From: UBA4416 sp040389965
GTDB lineage: Bacteria; Bacteroidota; Bacteroidia; B-17B0; Aurantibacillaceae
NCBI GenBank assembly: GCA_040389965.1
Contig: JAZJZF010000064.1
Coordinates: 62,001-126,000 of the forward strand
Length of the DNA stretch: 64,000 bases
Direction: 5' to 3'
A program made the position numbers and the translations under genes. The notes under the pieces are model-generated. The model made no database searches. It saw nothing but the letters and a program-made list of their open reading frames with translations, and was not told the DNA's origin. Shown here piece after piece: positions 35,289-44,949 of this stretch. The first letter of the stretch is position 1. The number at the start of each line of letters is the position of its first letter.

Positions 35289-37469
35289 TTACAGGTTTTC
35301 CTTTACAAATTTGAGCATTTTGGTAAACAAATGTGCTCTTGTATAACCTCCATAAATACCATGGTTTTTATTAGGATAGGTCATGAAATCGAAAGGGATA
35401 TTATTTTTTATTAAGGCATTGGCTAATTCCATAGAGTTTTGATAATGAACATTATCATCGCCACTACCGTGTACCAATAGGAATTTACCTTTTATTTTTT
35501 TAGTGAAATTTACAGGAGAATTATCTTCATAACCGCTTGTATTGTCTGCCGGTTTACGCAAAAAACGTTCCGTATAAATGTTATCATAAAACTTCCAGTT
35601 GGTAACAGGGGCAACTGCAATAGCCGCTTTAAAATAATCTGCGCCTTTACTAATCAACAAAGAAGCCATATAACCACCGTAGCTCCATCCCTGGAAACCA
35701 ATGCGTGATTTATCCACATAAGGCAAATTCCCAACATATTTAGCAGCATCTATCTGATCAAGAGTTTCAAGCTTACCTAATTGTAAATACGTACAGTGTT
35801 TAAATTCTCTTCCACGGCCCAATGTACCACGGCCATCAACACATACTACCATATAGCCTTCCTGATTTAACAAAGAATGCCACCAAAAATCAAAGGTTTC
35901 CCATGCGTTGTTGCATTCATTAGATCCCGGGCCATTATAGGCAAACATATACACAGGGTATTTTTTAGCCGGATCAAAATTCTGCGGTTTCATCATCCAA
36001 CCATTCAATTCTACACCTTCTGTATTTTTAAATGTAAAAAATTCTTTTTTAGATAAAGTATATTCTCCCATTTTGGTTTTAAGAGCAGCATTATCTTCCA
36101 GCACTTTAATTAATTTACCATCGGCACTACGTAACTCATAAACAGGGGGTGTATTAGCGTTTGAATAAGTGCTTACATAATATTTTAAACCTGTACTAAA
36201 TTCTGCAGACGACGTTCCATCCATAGCCGATAATCTTTTCTTAGCGCTGCCATCCAGTTTAATACTGTAGATATCGCGGTTTATCTGGCCATTCTCTGTA
36301 GAGATATAATATAAGGTGTTTAATTTTTCATCATAACCATTAAAAGAAATGACATCCCATTTTCCGGTAGTGATTTGGTTTACAAGCTTACCTGTATTAT
36401 CATAATAATATAAATGATTGTAATTATCTTTTTCGCTGCTCCAGATAAAACCTTTATTGTTTGGTAAAAAGGTTAAGTCATCAGTAATGTCAATATATGT
36501 TTTTGCTTCTTCGGTTAAAATAGTTTTGGTCGCACCTGTACCGGCGTCAGCATATATCAGCTCCAGTTTGTTTTGTAGTCGGTTCATGCGTTGTAGCGAC
36601 AATACATTTTTATCGGTGGTCCATTGAATGCGTGGAATATAAATATCCGTTTCTTTTCCAATATCCACCAGGGTAGTTTTAGCAGTAGCCACATCAAATA
36701 CATGAACAGATAATACCGAATTGTCTTCGCCGGCTTTAGGATATTTAAGTGTTACTTTATCAGGGTATAGATTATTATTATAAGTATCAAATGAATACTC
36801 TTTTACTTTGCTTTCATCAAAACGCACATAGGTCAGTTTAGTAGCGTCGGCATTCCATTCAAAATAGTTGGCTTTGCTGAATTCCTCTTCGTATACCCAA
36901 TCAGCCCAGCCATTTTTAATTTCATTCTTTTTTCCATCAGTGGTTATCTGGGTTTCTTTACCCGAGTTAAGGTCTTTTATAAATAAGTTATTGTTTCTTA
37001 CAAAAGCCACTTTATTGCCAACCGGTGAAAATGTGGCAAACATTTGTTTTCCTCCTTCCGAAAGTTCTTCGGTTTTGCCTGTTTTAATATCGTATACATA
37101 ATTTTTTTCAACAGACGAATGACGGTAGATGCCTTCGTGTTCTATCGAAAAAAACAATTTTGTTTCGTCAGGACTAAAAGAATAACCGCTCATATCAATG
37201 GTTTTATCCTTAAATTTCACAGCAGAACCCTTTACAAGCACTCCTACTTTTTTGCCTGATTTAAGATCATATTTTACAATGTTCTGAAAATCGCCTTCCT
37301 GCTCCAGATCCGTATAATGGATTCCGTCTTTCATAACATTAAAACCACCCGCCGAAGCTGGCATAAAAGCATATTTGCTCCAAAGATCATCAATCGTGAC
37401 CTGTTTTTGGGATTGTAAAGGCAGAATAAAAGCAATTAATAACCCGAATGATAAAAATATAGACTTCAT
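35289..37469 (-). CDS. S9 family prolyl-type peptidase, DPP IV-like
   Basis: 726 residues with a signal peptide (MKSIFLSFGLLIAFILPLQS). N-terminal beta-propeller (~40-480), then an alpha/beta-hydrolase domain. Catalytic Ser596 in GWSYGGYMAS, the Asp in HGSGDDNVHY and the His in NKNHGIYGG. The propeller has WVYEEEFSKANYFEW, where the paired glutamates that hold the substrate N-terminus are seen in DPP IV enzymes. It should remove X-Pro or X-Ala dipeptides from peptides in the periplasm. Together with the S46 enzyme at 45920 it suggests peptide scavenging. Confidence 0.92.
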   Translation of the reverse strand: MKSIFLSFGLLIAFILPLQSQKQVTIDDLWSKYAFMPASAGGFNVMKDGIHYTDLEQEGDFQNIVKYDLKSGKKVGVLVKGSAVKFKDKTIDMSGYSFSPDETKLFFSIEHEGIYRHSSVEKNYVYDIKTGKTEELSEGGKQMFATFSPVGNKVAFVRNNNLFIKDLNSGKETQITTDGKKNEIKNGWADWVYEEEFSKANYFEWNADATKLTYVRFDESKVKEYSFDTYNNNLYPDKVTLKYPKAGEDNSVLSVHVFDVATAKTTLVDIGKETDIYIPRIQWTTDKNVLSLQRMNRLQNKLELIYADAGTGATKTILTEEAKTYIDITDDLTFLPNNKGFIWSSEKDNYNHLYYYDNTGKLVNQITTGKWDVISFNGYDEKLNTLYYISTENGQINRDIYSIKLDGSAKKRLSAMDGTSSAEFSTGLKYYVSTYSNANTPPVYELRSADGKLIKVLEDNAALKTKMGEYTLSKKEFFTFKNTEGVELNGWMMKPQNFDPAKKYPVYMFAYNGPGSNECNNAWETFDFWWHSLLNQEGYMVVCVDGRGTLGRGREFKHCTYLQLGKLETLDQIDAAKYVGNLPYVDKSRIGFQGWSYGGYMASLLISKGADYFKAAIAVAPVTNWKFYDNIYTERFLRKPADNTSGYEDNSPVNFTKKIKGKFLLVHGSGDDNVHYQNSMELANALIKNNIPFDFMTYPNKNHGIYGGYTRAHLFTKMLKFVKENL

Positions 37470-37615
37470 AAATTATGTTGTTTTTGTTTTAGAGCATGAA
37501 GATAATAATTACTCCCTATTGACAAACACTATTTTACTCAAACGGTAACTGTGTTAAATAAATGACTTGAAATTGTTATGAATATTGATTAGATTAGCAT
37601 TAAATAAACTAAACC

Positions 37616-38375
37616 ATGCAAACTTTCAAAACCATTATCATAGACGACGAAGAAAACAGTAGAAGTAATACACGCACCATGCTTGCCAATTACTGCCCTG
37701 AAATTGAGATTATTGCTGAAGCCGGCAGTGGTATTGAAGGAAAAAAGCTGATCCAGGAGTTAAAACCACAGGTTGTTTTTTGTGATATTAATATGCCCGG
37801 TATGACCGGCCTTGAAATGATAGACGGTCTTGTACACCGCGATTTTTGCCTGATTTTTTTAACAGCTTATAGCGAACATGGTATTAATGCNNNNNNNNNN
37901 TGCCGTTAAAGCAGGTGCTATCGATTATTTATTAAAACCTTTATTATTAAGCGAATTGCAAGGTGCTGTAAAAAAAGTAGTACAGTATTATGAGCAAAAA
38001 GGTGGCGGAAACACGGCATCGGGAAGTAACGATAAAAACCTTGTATTAATTAATCATAGCAAGGGTTTCACGCTGATCGATTATAAAGATATTGTATGGC
38101 TGGAAGCATCTGATAACTACACAAACCTATTCCTTAACAACGGTAAAAAAATAGTCGCATCAAAAACGTTAAAAGAATTTGAAGCTATTTTACCTACCAA
38201 TGTGTTTTTCCGTATCCACCGTTCATCCTTAATTAATATCGATTTTATTAAAGAATATTCAAATGCTGAAGGTGGTACCATAATTATGACAGACGGTACA
38301 AGTATACAGGTTTCAAAAGCCCGCTCACAGGAGTTTGGCGAATTTATAAAAACCCGCGCTGTTACGCCTAAATAA
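37616..38375 (+). CDS. LytTR response regulator, interrupted by an assembly gap
   Basis: Two pieces of one protein, split by ten Ns (37891-37900). The first has the receiver domain: IIIDDEENS, Asp57 in FCDINMPG and FLTAYSE. The second supplies AVKAGAIDYLLKPL and the LytTR DNA-binding domain (VWLEASDNYTNLFLNNGKKI, FRIHRSSLINIDFI). The sequences at the two edges share TGC; merging them gives GINAVKAGAIDY with no frame loss and a protein of 248 residues, exactly the length of the LytTR regulator at 54687. The break is therefore almost certainly artificial. It regulates promoters in response to the kinase at 38583. Confidence 0.9.
37891..37900. other. Assembly gap of ten Ns
   Basis: Ten consecutive Ns inside a coding sequence. 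The left edge ends ATTAATGC and the right edge starts TGCCGTTAAAG, so a 3-base overlap (TGC) joins the contigs in frame. The N run is probably a fixed placeholder rather than missing bases. Confidence 0.9.
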
Positions 38376-38582
38376 CAGGTTTTTAAACTACCTGTATTTC
38401 CTAAAACCGTTGATTAGTCAACATTTCTATTTCCGAAAAACAAAAACCGTTCAGGTCTTCTGTTACGAAAGGCTTACATATGCTACAAACGGGAGCGTAA
38501 TGGCGTTTTTCATTAAATTTACCTATTCTATGCTTAGGAGGTAACCTCAATTCATATATTTTACCTATTTTTATGTGCTTAC

Positions 38583-41516
38583 ATGTTATTTAAAACTGCA
38601 CATAAACTTGCTACCTGCATTACTTTACTGACATTAGCTTCCTATTCCCAAAGCAGAAGTTTTTCGTTCCAGCATTACGGACCCGAAGATGGTCTTAGTA
38701 ATACAAATGTTCAGGCGATAAAGCAGGATAAAAATGATATTGTATACCTGGCAACAGAAAATGGCGTGTATGATTTTGATGGTTACAATTTCAGTAAAAT
38801 CAAGCCTAAAACCATTCTTAAATCTAATGCCATTCGCAATATTGGTTTCAATAAAGCAAATAACCTTATTATTATTAATAGCCGCGCGGGCATTTACGAA
38901 TACACTAAAAAAAATAACGACGCAAAACTGCTTGATAGTTTAAAATTTAATTCGGTTGATGAATTAATTATTGACGATAAATATAGTTTCTCCCTCACCG
39001 CCCAGATTAAAATAACAGTCATTGACCGAAGAACCGGTAAAACCATTGAAGATGAAATAAAAAAAGCAGATAATGCCAATCAGGCTTTCGCTATTTTTAA
39101 AACCAAACAAAATACCATTTTAATTGGCCGTTCGGATGGCTTGTACCGCTTTGAAAATGGGAAACAAATAAAAATTCCTTTTAAAAAGCCTTTCCCCGTA
39201 TACTCTATTACGCAGGATACCACCGGCATTGTTTACCTCGGCAGTGATAACTCCATTGTTTGCCTGAACAGCACTACTGTAGAAAAAATAATTCCCGTTA
39301 AAACACAAAAGACCAATAATTTTTTTGCAGCCAACAATACAGCTCATGTAAGTAAACTGGTAGTAGACAAATACCACCGTATTTGGTTTACCAACAACCC
39401 CGACGATAATTTGTATGTGATAGAAAACAATATTACCTACGATGCCTTTGACCTGCTTGGGATTGACAAAGTATTGATCAATTGTATTTATAAAGATACC
39501 GACGATAATATTTGGATAGGAACTTTTAATGATGGTATTTATTTTATTCAGAATCCTCAGTTTCAAAACATTTCTTTTACCTCCGACCGAAAAATTTTAC
39601 CTGTAAACTGCGCCACTTTTGTGGGCAATAACATTGTGGCAGGAACAAATAATGGCTTGTTCATTTATGATATTATTACCAGCAATACACAAATTGCCGT
39701 AAAGCCCGACGAGCTGTTCTTTGAGTCGATTTATTCAGTAGACCAGATCGATCAATCGGTCGTTTATTCGAAACTTAATTCCATTAATTCTTCTAAACGC
39801 TCGTTTATGATAGACAATAACGTGCATCCTTTTATACCTGTTCCTTCGCGTCTGTTTTATTATAATACAACATCGCACAAAGCTTACACCGCCGATGGCA
39901 TCGGGAATTTATATACACTGCCCGACTATAAGCCCGAAAAAAATAATACCGCCGATACATTGATCTCATTCCCCGATTACCGAACAAAAATTATCAGCTT
40001 ATACGATGATCATAAATCTATATACGTGGGTACATCCGATGGTTTAACCATTTATTCGCCGGAAAAAAACGCGTATAAAAACTATACCGGTAAAGAGCTC
40101 TTTACCTACTCTATTAATGATATTGAAAGACATAATAATAAAACCTACCTGGCACATGAGAACGGGATTACCATATTAGAAGATTCTTCCCTGATACAGC
40201 AAGTTGGCGAACTTCGCCTTACGGCTGTAAAAAAAATCAGATTTTATCAGAATAAAGTATGGATAGCCACCCTGGACGGAATGTTTATCTGTAACGAGAA
40301 AATGGAGCCAATTGTTGTATACAATAAATCTAACGGCTTGTTATCTAATAGTATAAACGACATTGTTTTTAAAGGTGATAACTGCTGTATATGTACTAAC
40401 AAAGGTATTACCGTATTTTCTATTGCCAATCTATTTAAACACCTCAGAGTTGCCGATAAGCTATTTATTACTTCTGTAACTGTAGAAGAAAAAGAAACGG
40501 ATCTTATTAATGAGCAATTAATTCTTGGCAGTTCAGAATCGGATATAACCATTAATTTTTCGAGCCCACTGTTTGTAAAACCCAATAAACAGTATTACAA
40601 ATACAAATACGACAAATCGAAATGGCTACCGCTTGATAATACAAGCTTAAGGCTTACCTCTATTAATGGCGGGACACACAACGTAAGTATCAGTTGCTCA
40701 TACGATAACATTAACTGGTCGGAACCCATAAATATTACCATTAAAAAAGCCATTCCTTTCAGTGAAGGCAAATGGTTTGGTATTGTTATTGTGTTATGTT
40801 CACTTGTATTTATATTAGGGGTTTCATTCCTCTGGATAAAACGTGTAAGGATAAAAGCCATGAGGCGTGTACGAGAAGAAAGACAAGTAAATTTATTAAA
40901 GCACCAGGCCATGAACTCCTTAATGAGTCCCCATTTTATTTTTAACTCCTTAACCTCTATCCAAAACTATATAAATGCCAACGACTCTTTAAAAGCCAGC
41001 GAATACCTTGCAAAATTTTCGCGACTTATACGTATGATCATTGAGAAGGCCTCGCAAGGCGATATTGCCTTACACGAAGAATTAACGCGTTTAAATTATT
41101 ACCTCGATCTTGAAAAAGAACGCTTTAAAGGCAAGTTTGATTTCTTTATTGACGTTGAAGCTGGGCTTAACACCTACGACATCAAGATCCCAAATATGAT
41201 TATTCAGCCTTATGCCGAGAATTCAATAATACATGGAATTTTGCCAAAACACGAACATGGCAATCTGTATATTTATTTTAAAAAGGCAAACGAAAAGACA
41301 CTTATAATCGTAATTGAAGATGATGGCATTGGCTATAATAAAGCCAAAGAAAATGTAAAAGCAGGGCATAAATCCCTTGGTACAAGAACCATTGAGAACA
41401 TTTTGGAATTAAACACAAAACTCTCAGGCAAAAAACAAAAAGTAGAAATAATTGATAAAGCAGATTTACCGGAACCATCGCAAGGCACAAGAATAACAAT
41501 AACATTACAGATATAA
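38583..41516 (+). CDS. Propeller-type LytS-family sensor histidine kinase
   Basis: 977 residues. Signal peptide, then a periplasmic sensor of two-component-regulator propeller repeats (~25-620: HYGPEDGLSNTNVQAIKQDK, NIWIGTFNDGIYFIQNP), a Y_Y_Y domain (~625-700), one membrane helix (~712-735), a short coiled region, a His_kinase domain with His784 in SPHFIFNSLTSIQNYI, and an ATPase domain (IIQPYAENSIIHGI, EDDGIGYNKAKE). It should sense an extracellular or periplasmic ligand and phosphorylate the LytTR regulator encoded just upstream. The kinase follows the regulator with a 207-base gap, which carries only a weak hairpin after the regulator stop. Confidence 0.92.
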   Translation: MLFKTAHKLATCITLLTLASYSQSRSFSFQHYGPEDGLSNTNVQAIKQDKNDIVYLATENGVYDFDGYNFSKIKPKTILKSNAIRNIGFNKANNLIIINSRAGIYEYTKKNNDAKLLDSLKFNSVDELIIDDKYSFSLTAQIKITVIDRRTGKTIEDEIKKADNANQAFAIFKTKQNTILIGRSDGLYRFENGKQIKIPFKKPFPVYSITQDTTGIVYLGSDNSIVCLNSTTVEKIIPVKTQKTNNFFAANNTAHVSKLVVDKYHRIWFTNNPDDNLYVIENNITYDAFDLLGIDKVLINCIYKDTDDNIWIGTFNDGIYFIQNPQFQNISFTSDRKILPVNCATFVGNNIVAGTNNGLFIYDIITSNTQIAVKPDELFFESIYSVDQIDQSVVYSKLNSINSSKRSFMIDNNVHPFIPVPSRLFYYNTTSHKAYTADGIGNLYTLPDYKPEKNNTADTLISFPDYRTKIISLYDDHKSIYVGTSDGLTIYSPEKNAYKNYTGKELFTYSINDIERHNNKTYLAHENGITILEDSSLIQQVGELRLTAVKKIRFYQNKVWIATLDGMFICNEKMEPIVVYNKSNGLLSNSINDIVFKGDNCCICTNKGITVFSIANLFKHLRVADKLFITSVTVEEKETDLINEQLILGSSESDITINFSSPLFVKPNKQYYKYKYDKSKWLPLDNTSLRLTSINGGTHNVSISCSYDNINWSEPINITIKKAIPFSEGKWFGIVIVLCSLVFILGVSFLWIKRVRIKAMRRVREERQVNLLKHQAMNSLMSPHFIFNSLTSIQNYINANDSLKASEYLAKFSRLIRMIIEKASQGDIALHEELTRLNYYLDLEKERFKGKFDFFIDVEAGLNTYDIKIPNMIIQPYAENSIIHGILPKHEHGNLYIYFKKANEKTLIIVIEDDGIGYNKAKENVKAGHKSLGTRTIENILELNTKLSGKKQKVEIIDKADLPEPSQGTRITITLQI

Positions 41517-41576
41517 TAACTCAACATTTAAAATACTATATTTATTTTTTAGATTAAACGCTTTTTTTACTTCGAT

Positions 41577-42578
41577 TTGATTAAACGCTTACACATATTT
41601 TTTACCTTCTTTTGTTTTCTGGCACTTGTGACGCGCGCCCAAACAAAGTCTTATAACTTATTACCCGATACAATTGTGATTTGTATCGGCGACTCGGTTT
41701 TATTAAAATTTCCTGAAGAAATAGTGAGTCCGGGCGCTACTTACGAGTGGACGTCTCCCAGAATGATTTATCAAAACACCAAGCAGCTTTATGTAAAAAT
41801 AAAAGGAAAATACCTTGTAAAAATATATGATGGCAATCGCATCATACATGATACTACCTTTGTAAAGGTCAATGATAAGCCAAAATTCAATATCCGTGAT
41901 ACCATGATATGCAGTGGCAATATTCTGATTATAAAACCTGACACAAAATACAAATACAGCTGGGGAAGCGGTGATCCGGCTGAAAGCCTGAAGATAGAGA
42001 AACCCGGTAAATACTGGATTAAATTGAATAATAAAGGCTGTTTTTATACCGACACTTTCAGGGTAAATTCTGCCAATGGTGTGATGCCTAATTTCGGAAA
42101 AGAGATATTGGTATGCGAAACTGATAATAATAAAATACTTTCGGTAAAGGCTCCTGCCGATACAAAATTATATTGGAATACAGGCGAAAACACAACTGCC
42201 ATCAATGCCACAAAAGAAGGCGTTTATTGGGTAAAAAGTACTTCAAGAAATTGTGGTGTAAAAACAGACAGTGTAAATGTGAAGTATAAAAATTGCGATT
42301 GTGATATGTATATTCCAAATAGCTTTACACCAAATGACGACGACCGTAACGATGTTTTTGCCCCGAGTTTCCAATGCGATTACAGCTATTTTTTATTAAC
42401 GATATACGATCGCTGGGGAAATACGGTGTACACCTCTAACAACGTAAATGGTAAATGGGACGGCAAATTTAAAAGCAACCCCTGCCCTGACGATGTATAT
42501 GTATATAAAATAGAAGCCGTTCAGCGAAATCCTGAAAAAAAAATCAGCCGGAGCGGGCATATCTCTTTATTCAGATAA
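41577..42578 (+). CDS. T9SS type B cargo protein with gliding-motility C-terminal domain
   Basis: 333 residues from a TTG at 41577; no ATG or GTG fits, and the TTG gives a good signal peptide (HIFFTFFCFLALVTRAQ). The middle has three Ig/PKD-like units, each with phrases such as GATYEWTSP, YKYSWGSGDPAESLKIEKPG and KLYWNTGENTTAINATKEG. The last ~95 residues (YIPNSFTPNDDDRNDVF, LTIYDRWGNTVYTS, KWDGK) are a CHU_C gliding motility-associated type B sorting domain, so the protein is exported by the type IX system and probably stays on the surface. It may serve as an adhesin. The kinase and this gene are 60 bases apart. Confidence 0.88.
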   Translation: MIKRLHIFFTFFCFLALVTRAQTKSYNLLPDTIVICIGDSVLLKFPEEIVSPGATYEWTSPRMIYQNTKQLYVKIKGKYLVKIYDGNRIIHDTTFVKVNDKPKFNIRDTMICSGNILIIKPDTKYKYSWGSGDPAESLKIEKPGKYWIKLNNKGCFYTDTFRVNSANGVMPNFGKEILVCETDNNKILSVKAPADTKLYWNTGENTTAINATKEGVYWVKSTSRNCGVKTDSVNVKYKNCDCDMYIPNSFTPNDDDRNDVFAPSFQCDYSYFLLTIYDRWGNTVYTSNNVNGKWDGKFKSNPCPDDVYVYKIEAVQRNPEKKISRSGHISLFR

Positions 42579-42586
42579 ATAAGCCT

Positions 42587-43798
42587 ATGCATACGAAACT
42601 TGCCGTTTTATTAAGCTTTATTCTATATACCGGCATTTCTGTTTCTCAAAACAAGCTCGAACAAATTCGTCCTTTCGGCACAAATCCGGGTAACCTCAAA
42701 TTAATGTTCTACGATCCGGGTAATATTACCGAAAAAGCCCCGCTTGTAGTGGTATTGCATGGTTGCACACAAATGGCGGCTTCCTGCGCCGAACAAACCG
42801 GTTGGAACAAACTGGCTAAACTTAATCAGTTTTATGTGCTGTACCCCGAGCAACTCATCCTAAACAATATGGAAAATTGCTTCAACTGGTATCGAAGCGG
42901 AGATCAAAGTAAAGATAAAGGCGAACCTGCTTCTATTATGCAAATGATAGAGTATATTAAAAAAAATAAATCGGTAGATACAACCCGTATTTACATCATA
43001 GGCTTATCGGCCGGGGGAGCTATGAGCAGTATTATGATGGCGGTATTTCCGCAGGTATTTGATAAAGGCGGAGTATTGTCCGGCGGCCCTTATAAATCAG
43101 CAGAATCAGTTATTAAAGCAGGCACTTCTATGTTAGGCATCGTATCTAAATCGCCTGAAGATTGGGGCGATCTGGTACGCGCACAGAACCCGGGATACAA
43201 AGGCAGTTATCCCGAATTGGTAGTGTTTCATGGAGGCGTTGATCCTGTTGTAAGCACCAACAATGCGAACCAACTCATTAAGCAATGGGTAAACATTCAT
43301 AAAACAGATTACGAACCCGACGAGCATTACGAGCGATTTAAAAGTAATGAAGCCGTGGAACTCACCGTTTATAAAAACGAAAGCGATAAAGAAATCGTTA
43401 AGTACTACCGAATAAAAGGCATGGGCCATGCCGTTGCCCTTGATACCGGTAGCTGTGATAACCAGGGCGGAAAAACAGGTATGTTTTCAGTGGATAAAAA
43501 CTTTCATAGTACTTACTGGGCAGCCCATTTTTTTGGAATTATTAAACCGGCTTACGCTATAACGGGTGATACTCTTGTAAAATCAACTATGCCAAACCTT
43601 AACTACTCTGTTCCCTTGCATGAAGACTCGTATTACAACTGGAAAACGCCCGCCGGAATGTGGATCACATCAGGAGATAAAACCAACACGATTAGTGTTA
43701 CTGCTGATCATGAAAGTGGCTATATGGAGCTAATAGAAACCGACAAAAAAGGCTGTCGTTTTGAGCCTTATAAGCTCTGGATCAAAGTACATGAATAA
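42587..43798 (+). CDS. Secreted PHB-depolymerase-family esterase with an extra C-terminal domain
   Basis: 403 residues with a signal peptide (MHTKLAVLLSFILYTGISVSQ). Alpha/beta-hydrolase of the Esterase_phd/PHB depolymerase group: oxyanion motif VVLHGCTQMAASC, nucleophile in GLSAGGAMSS, an Asp in FHGGVDPVVS, and His in KGMGHAVALD. The last ~80 residues (SYYNWKTPAGMWITSGDKTNTISVTAD) resemble an Ig/PKD-like module, probably for binding. Members cleave feruloyl or acetyl esters or short polyesters outside the cell. Eight bases separate it from the preceding T9SS cargo gene. Substrate unknown. Confidence 0.87.
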   Translation: MHTKLAVLLSFILYTGISVSQNKLEQIRPFGTNPGNLKLMFYDPGNITEKAPLVVVLHGCTQMAASCAEQTGWNKLAKLNQFYVLYPEQLILNNMENCFNWYRSGDQSKDKGEPASIMQMIEYIKKNKSVDTTRIYIIGLSAGGAMSSIMMAVFPQVFDKGGVLSGGPYKSAESVIKAGTSMLGIVSKSPEDWGDLVRAQNPGYKGSYPELVVFHGGVDPVVSTNNANQLIKQWVNIHKTDYEPDEHYERFKSNEAVELTVYKNESDKEIVKYYRIKGMGHAVALDTGSCDNQGGKTGMFSVDKNFHSTYWAAHFFGIIKPAYAITGDTLVKSTMPNLNYSVPLHEDSYYNWKTPAGMWITSGDKTNTISVTADHESGYMELIETDKKGCRFEPYKLWIKVHE

Positions 43799-43866
43799 GA
43801 CCAAAAGATTTCTTTTTTTAGCAAAAACACTGTAAATTCACTTTTTTTATAAGAGCCCTTAATTTG

Positions 43867-44949
43867 GTGACACTCAGAAAAATACTTCTTTTTCCCCTGG
43901 CAGTTATTTACGGCATCGTTACATCGTTACGTAATATGTTATATGACTGGAAGATCTTAAAAAGCAAGTCGTTTGATGTACATACCATTTGTGTTGGTAA
44001 TCTGGCAGTGGGCGGAACAGGTAAAACGCCTCATATCGAATACCTGATAAAACTCCTGAAAGATCAGTTTACAATTGCCACCCTGAGTCGCGGCTACAAA
44101 CGTAAAACCAATGGTTTTTTAATTGCCGATGAAAACAGCACAGCCCTGGATATTGGTGATGAACCCCTGCAATATAAAACTAAAAACCCCTGGCTTACTG
44201 TGTCTGTGGATGCTAACAGGCCAAACGGTGTTAAAAACTTGCTGGCACAGAACGAACCTCCCAGAATTATTTTACTGGATGATGCTTTTCAGCACCGTGC
44301 ACTTAAATGCGAGTTGAATATTGTGGTAAGCGAATACAGTCATATTTACTTAAACGATTGTATGCTCCCTGCGGGCAATTTGCGTGAACGAAAAAAAGGC
44401 ATTAACAGGGCAGACATTATTATTATCAGTAAAACGCCCGACAGAGTAAATGCCGTTGATATCCGTAACATGATCAAAGACATTAAACCCCTTTCACATC
44501 AAAAACTGTTTTTTACCTGGCTTAAATACGGGGAACTCAGAGGCTTTAAAAATCCGGAAGAAACCGTTCATACCCTCGACGACCTGTTCAGGTACCGTAT
44601 TGTTGTGTTTACAGGGATAGGCAATCCCAGCCCTATGATCACTTATTTAAAAGAATACTCTTCGTCTGTTAAACACATTCAATACCCCGACCACCACGCG
44701 TTTACCCTGCAAAATATTGCAGATATAAGAGCAGCCCTCGATGCAATAGAAGGGGGAAATAAAATAGTGGTAACTACCGAAAAAGATGCCATGCGTTTAA
44801 GAGATAACGACTTGCAGGATATAGTAAATACATTACCTTTGTTCATTTTGCCAATAGAGGTAGATTTTAAAGATAAAGAACAAGAATTTAATGAAACAAT
44901 AATCAATTATGTTAGAACAAATAAATTTTACCACAAAAAGTATTCGTGA
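43867..44949 (+). CDS. lpxK: Tetraacyldisaccharide 4'-kinase
   Basis: 360 residues starting at the GTG at 43867 (a TTG at 43864 is also possible). LpxK puts a phosphate on the 4' position of the lipid A precursor at the inner membrane. Walker A is GGTGKTP within VGNLAVGGTGKTPHIEYL; other conserved stretches are LSRGYKRKTNGF, DEPLQYK, ILLDDAFQHRAL and VVTTEKDAMRL. An N-terminal hydrophobic segment (residues ~2-20) associates with the membrane. The window shows no other lipid A genes. The 3' end overlaps the next gene by 41 bases. Confidence 0.95.
   Translation: MTLRKILLFPLAVIYGIVTSLRNMLYDWKILKSKSFDVHTICVGNLAVGGTGKTPHIEYLIKLLKDQFTIATLSRGYKRKTNGFLIADENSTALDIGDEPLQYKTKNPWLTVSVDANRPNGVKNLLAQNEPPRIILLDDAFQHRALKCELNIVVSEYSHIYLNDCMLPAGNLRERKKGINRADIIIISKTPDRVNAVDIRNMIKDIKPLSHQKLFFTWLKYGELRGFKNPEETVHTLDDLFRYRIVVFTGIGNPSPMITYLKEYSSSVKHIQYPDHHAFTLQNIADIRAALDAIEGGNKIVVTTEKDAMRLRDNDLQDIVNTLPLFILPIEVDFKDKEQEFNETIINYVRTNKFYHKKYS

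Noticed and set aside
37878..38375. Regulator looks like a pseudogene or two genes
   Set aside because: The break coincides with the Ns, and the TGC overlap restores the frame.
38382..38410. ACAGGT ... ACCTGT hairpin after the LytTR regulator as a terminator
   Set aside because: Only 6 bp and no T-run; too weak to list.
38536..38542. AGGAGGT, a strong Shine-Dalgarno-like sequence
   Set aside because: No start codon follows at a usable distance; the kinase ATG is 41 bases away, and Bacteroidota use few Shine-Dalgarno sites.
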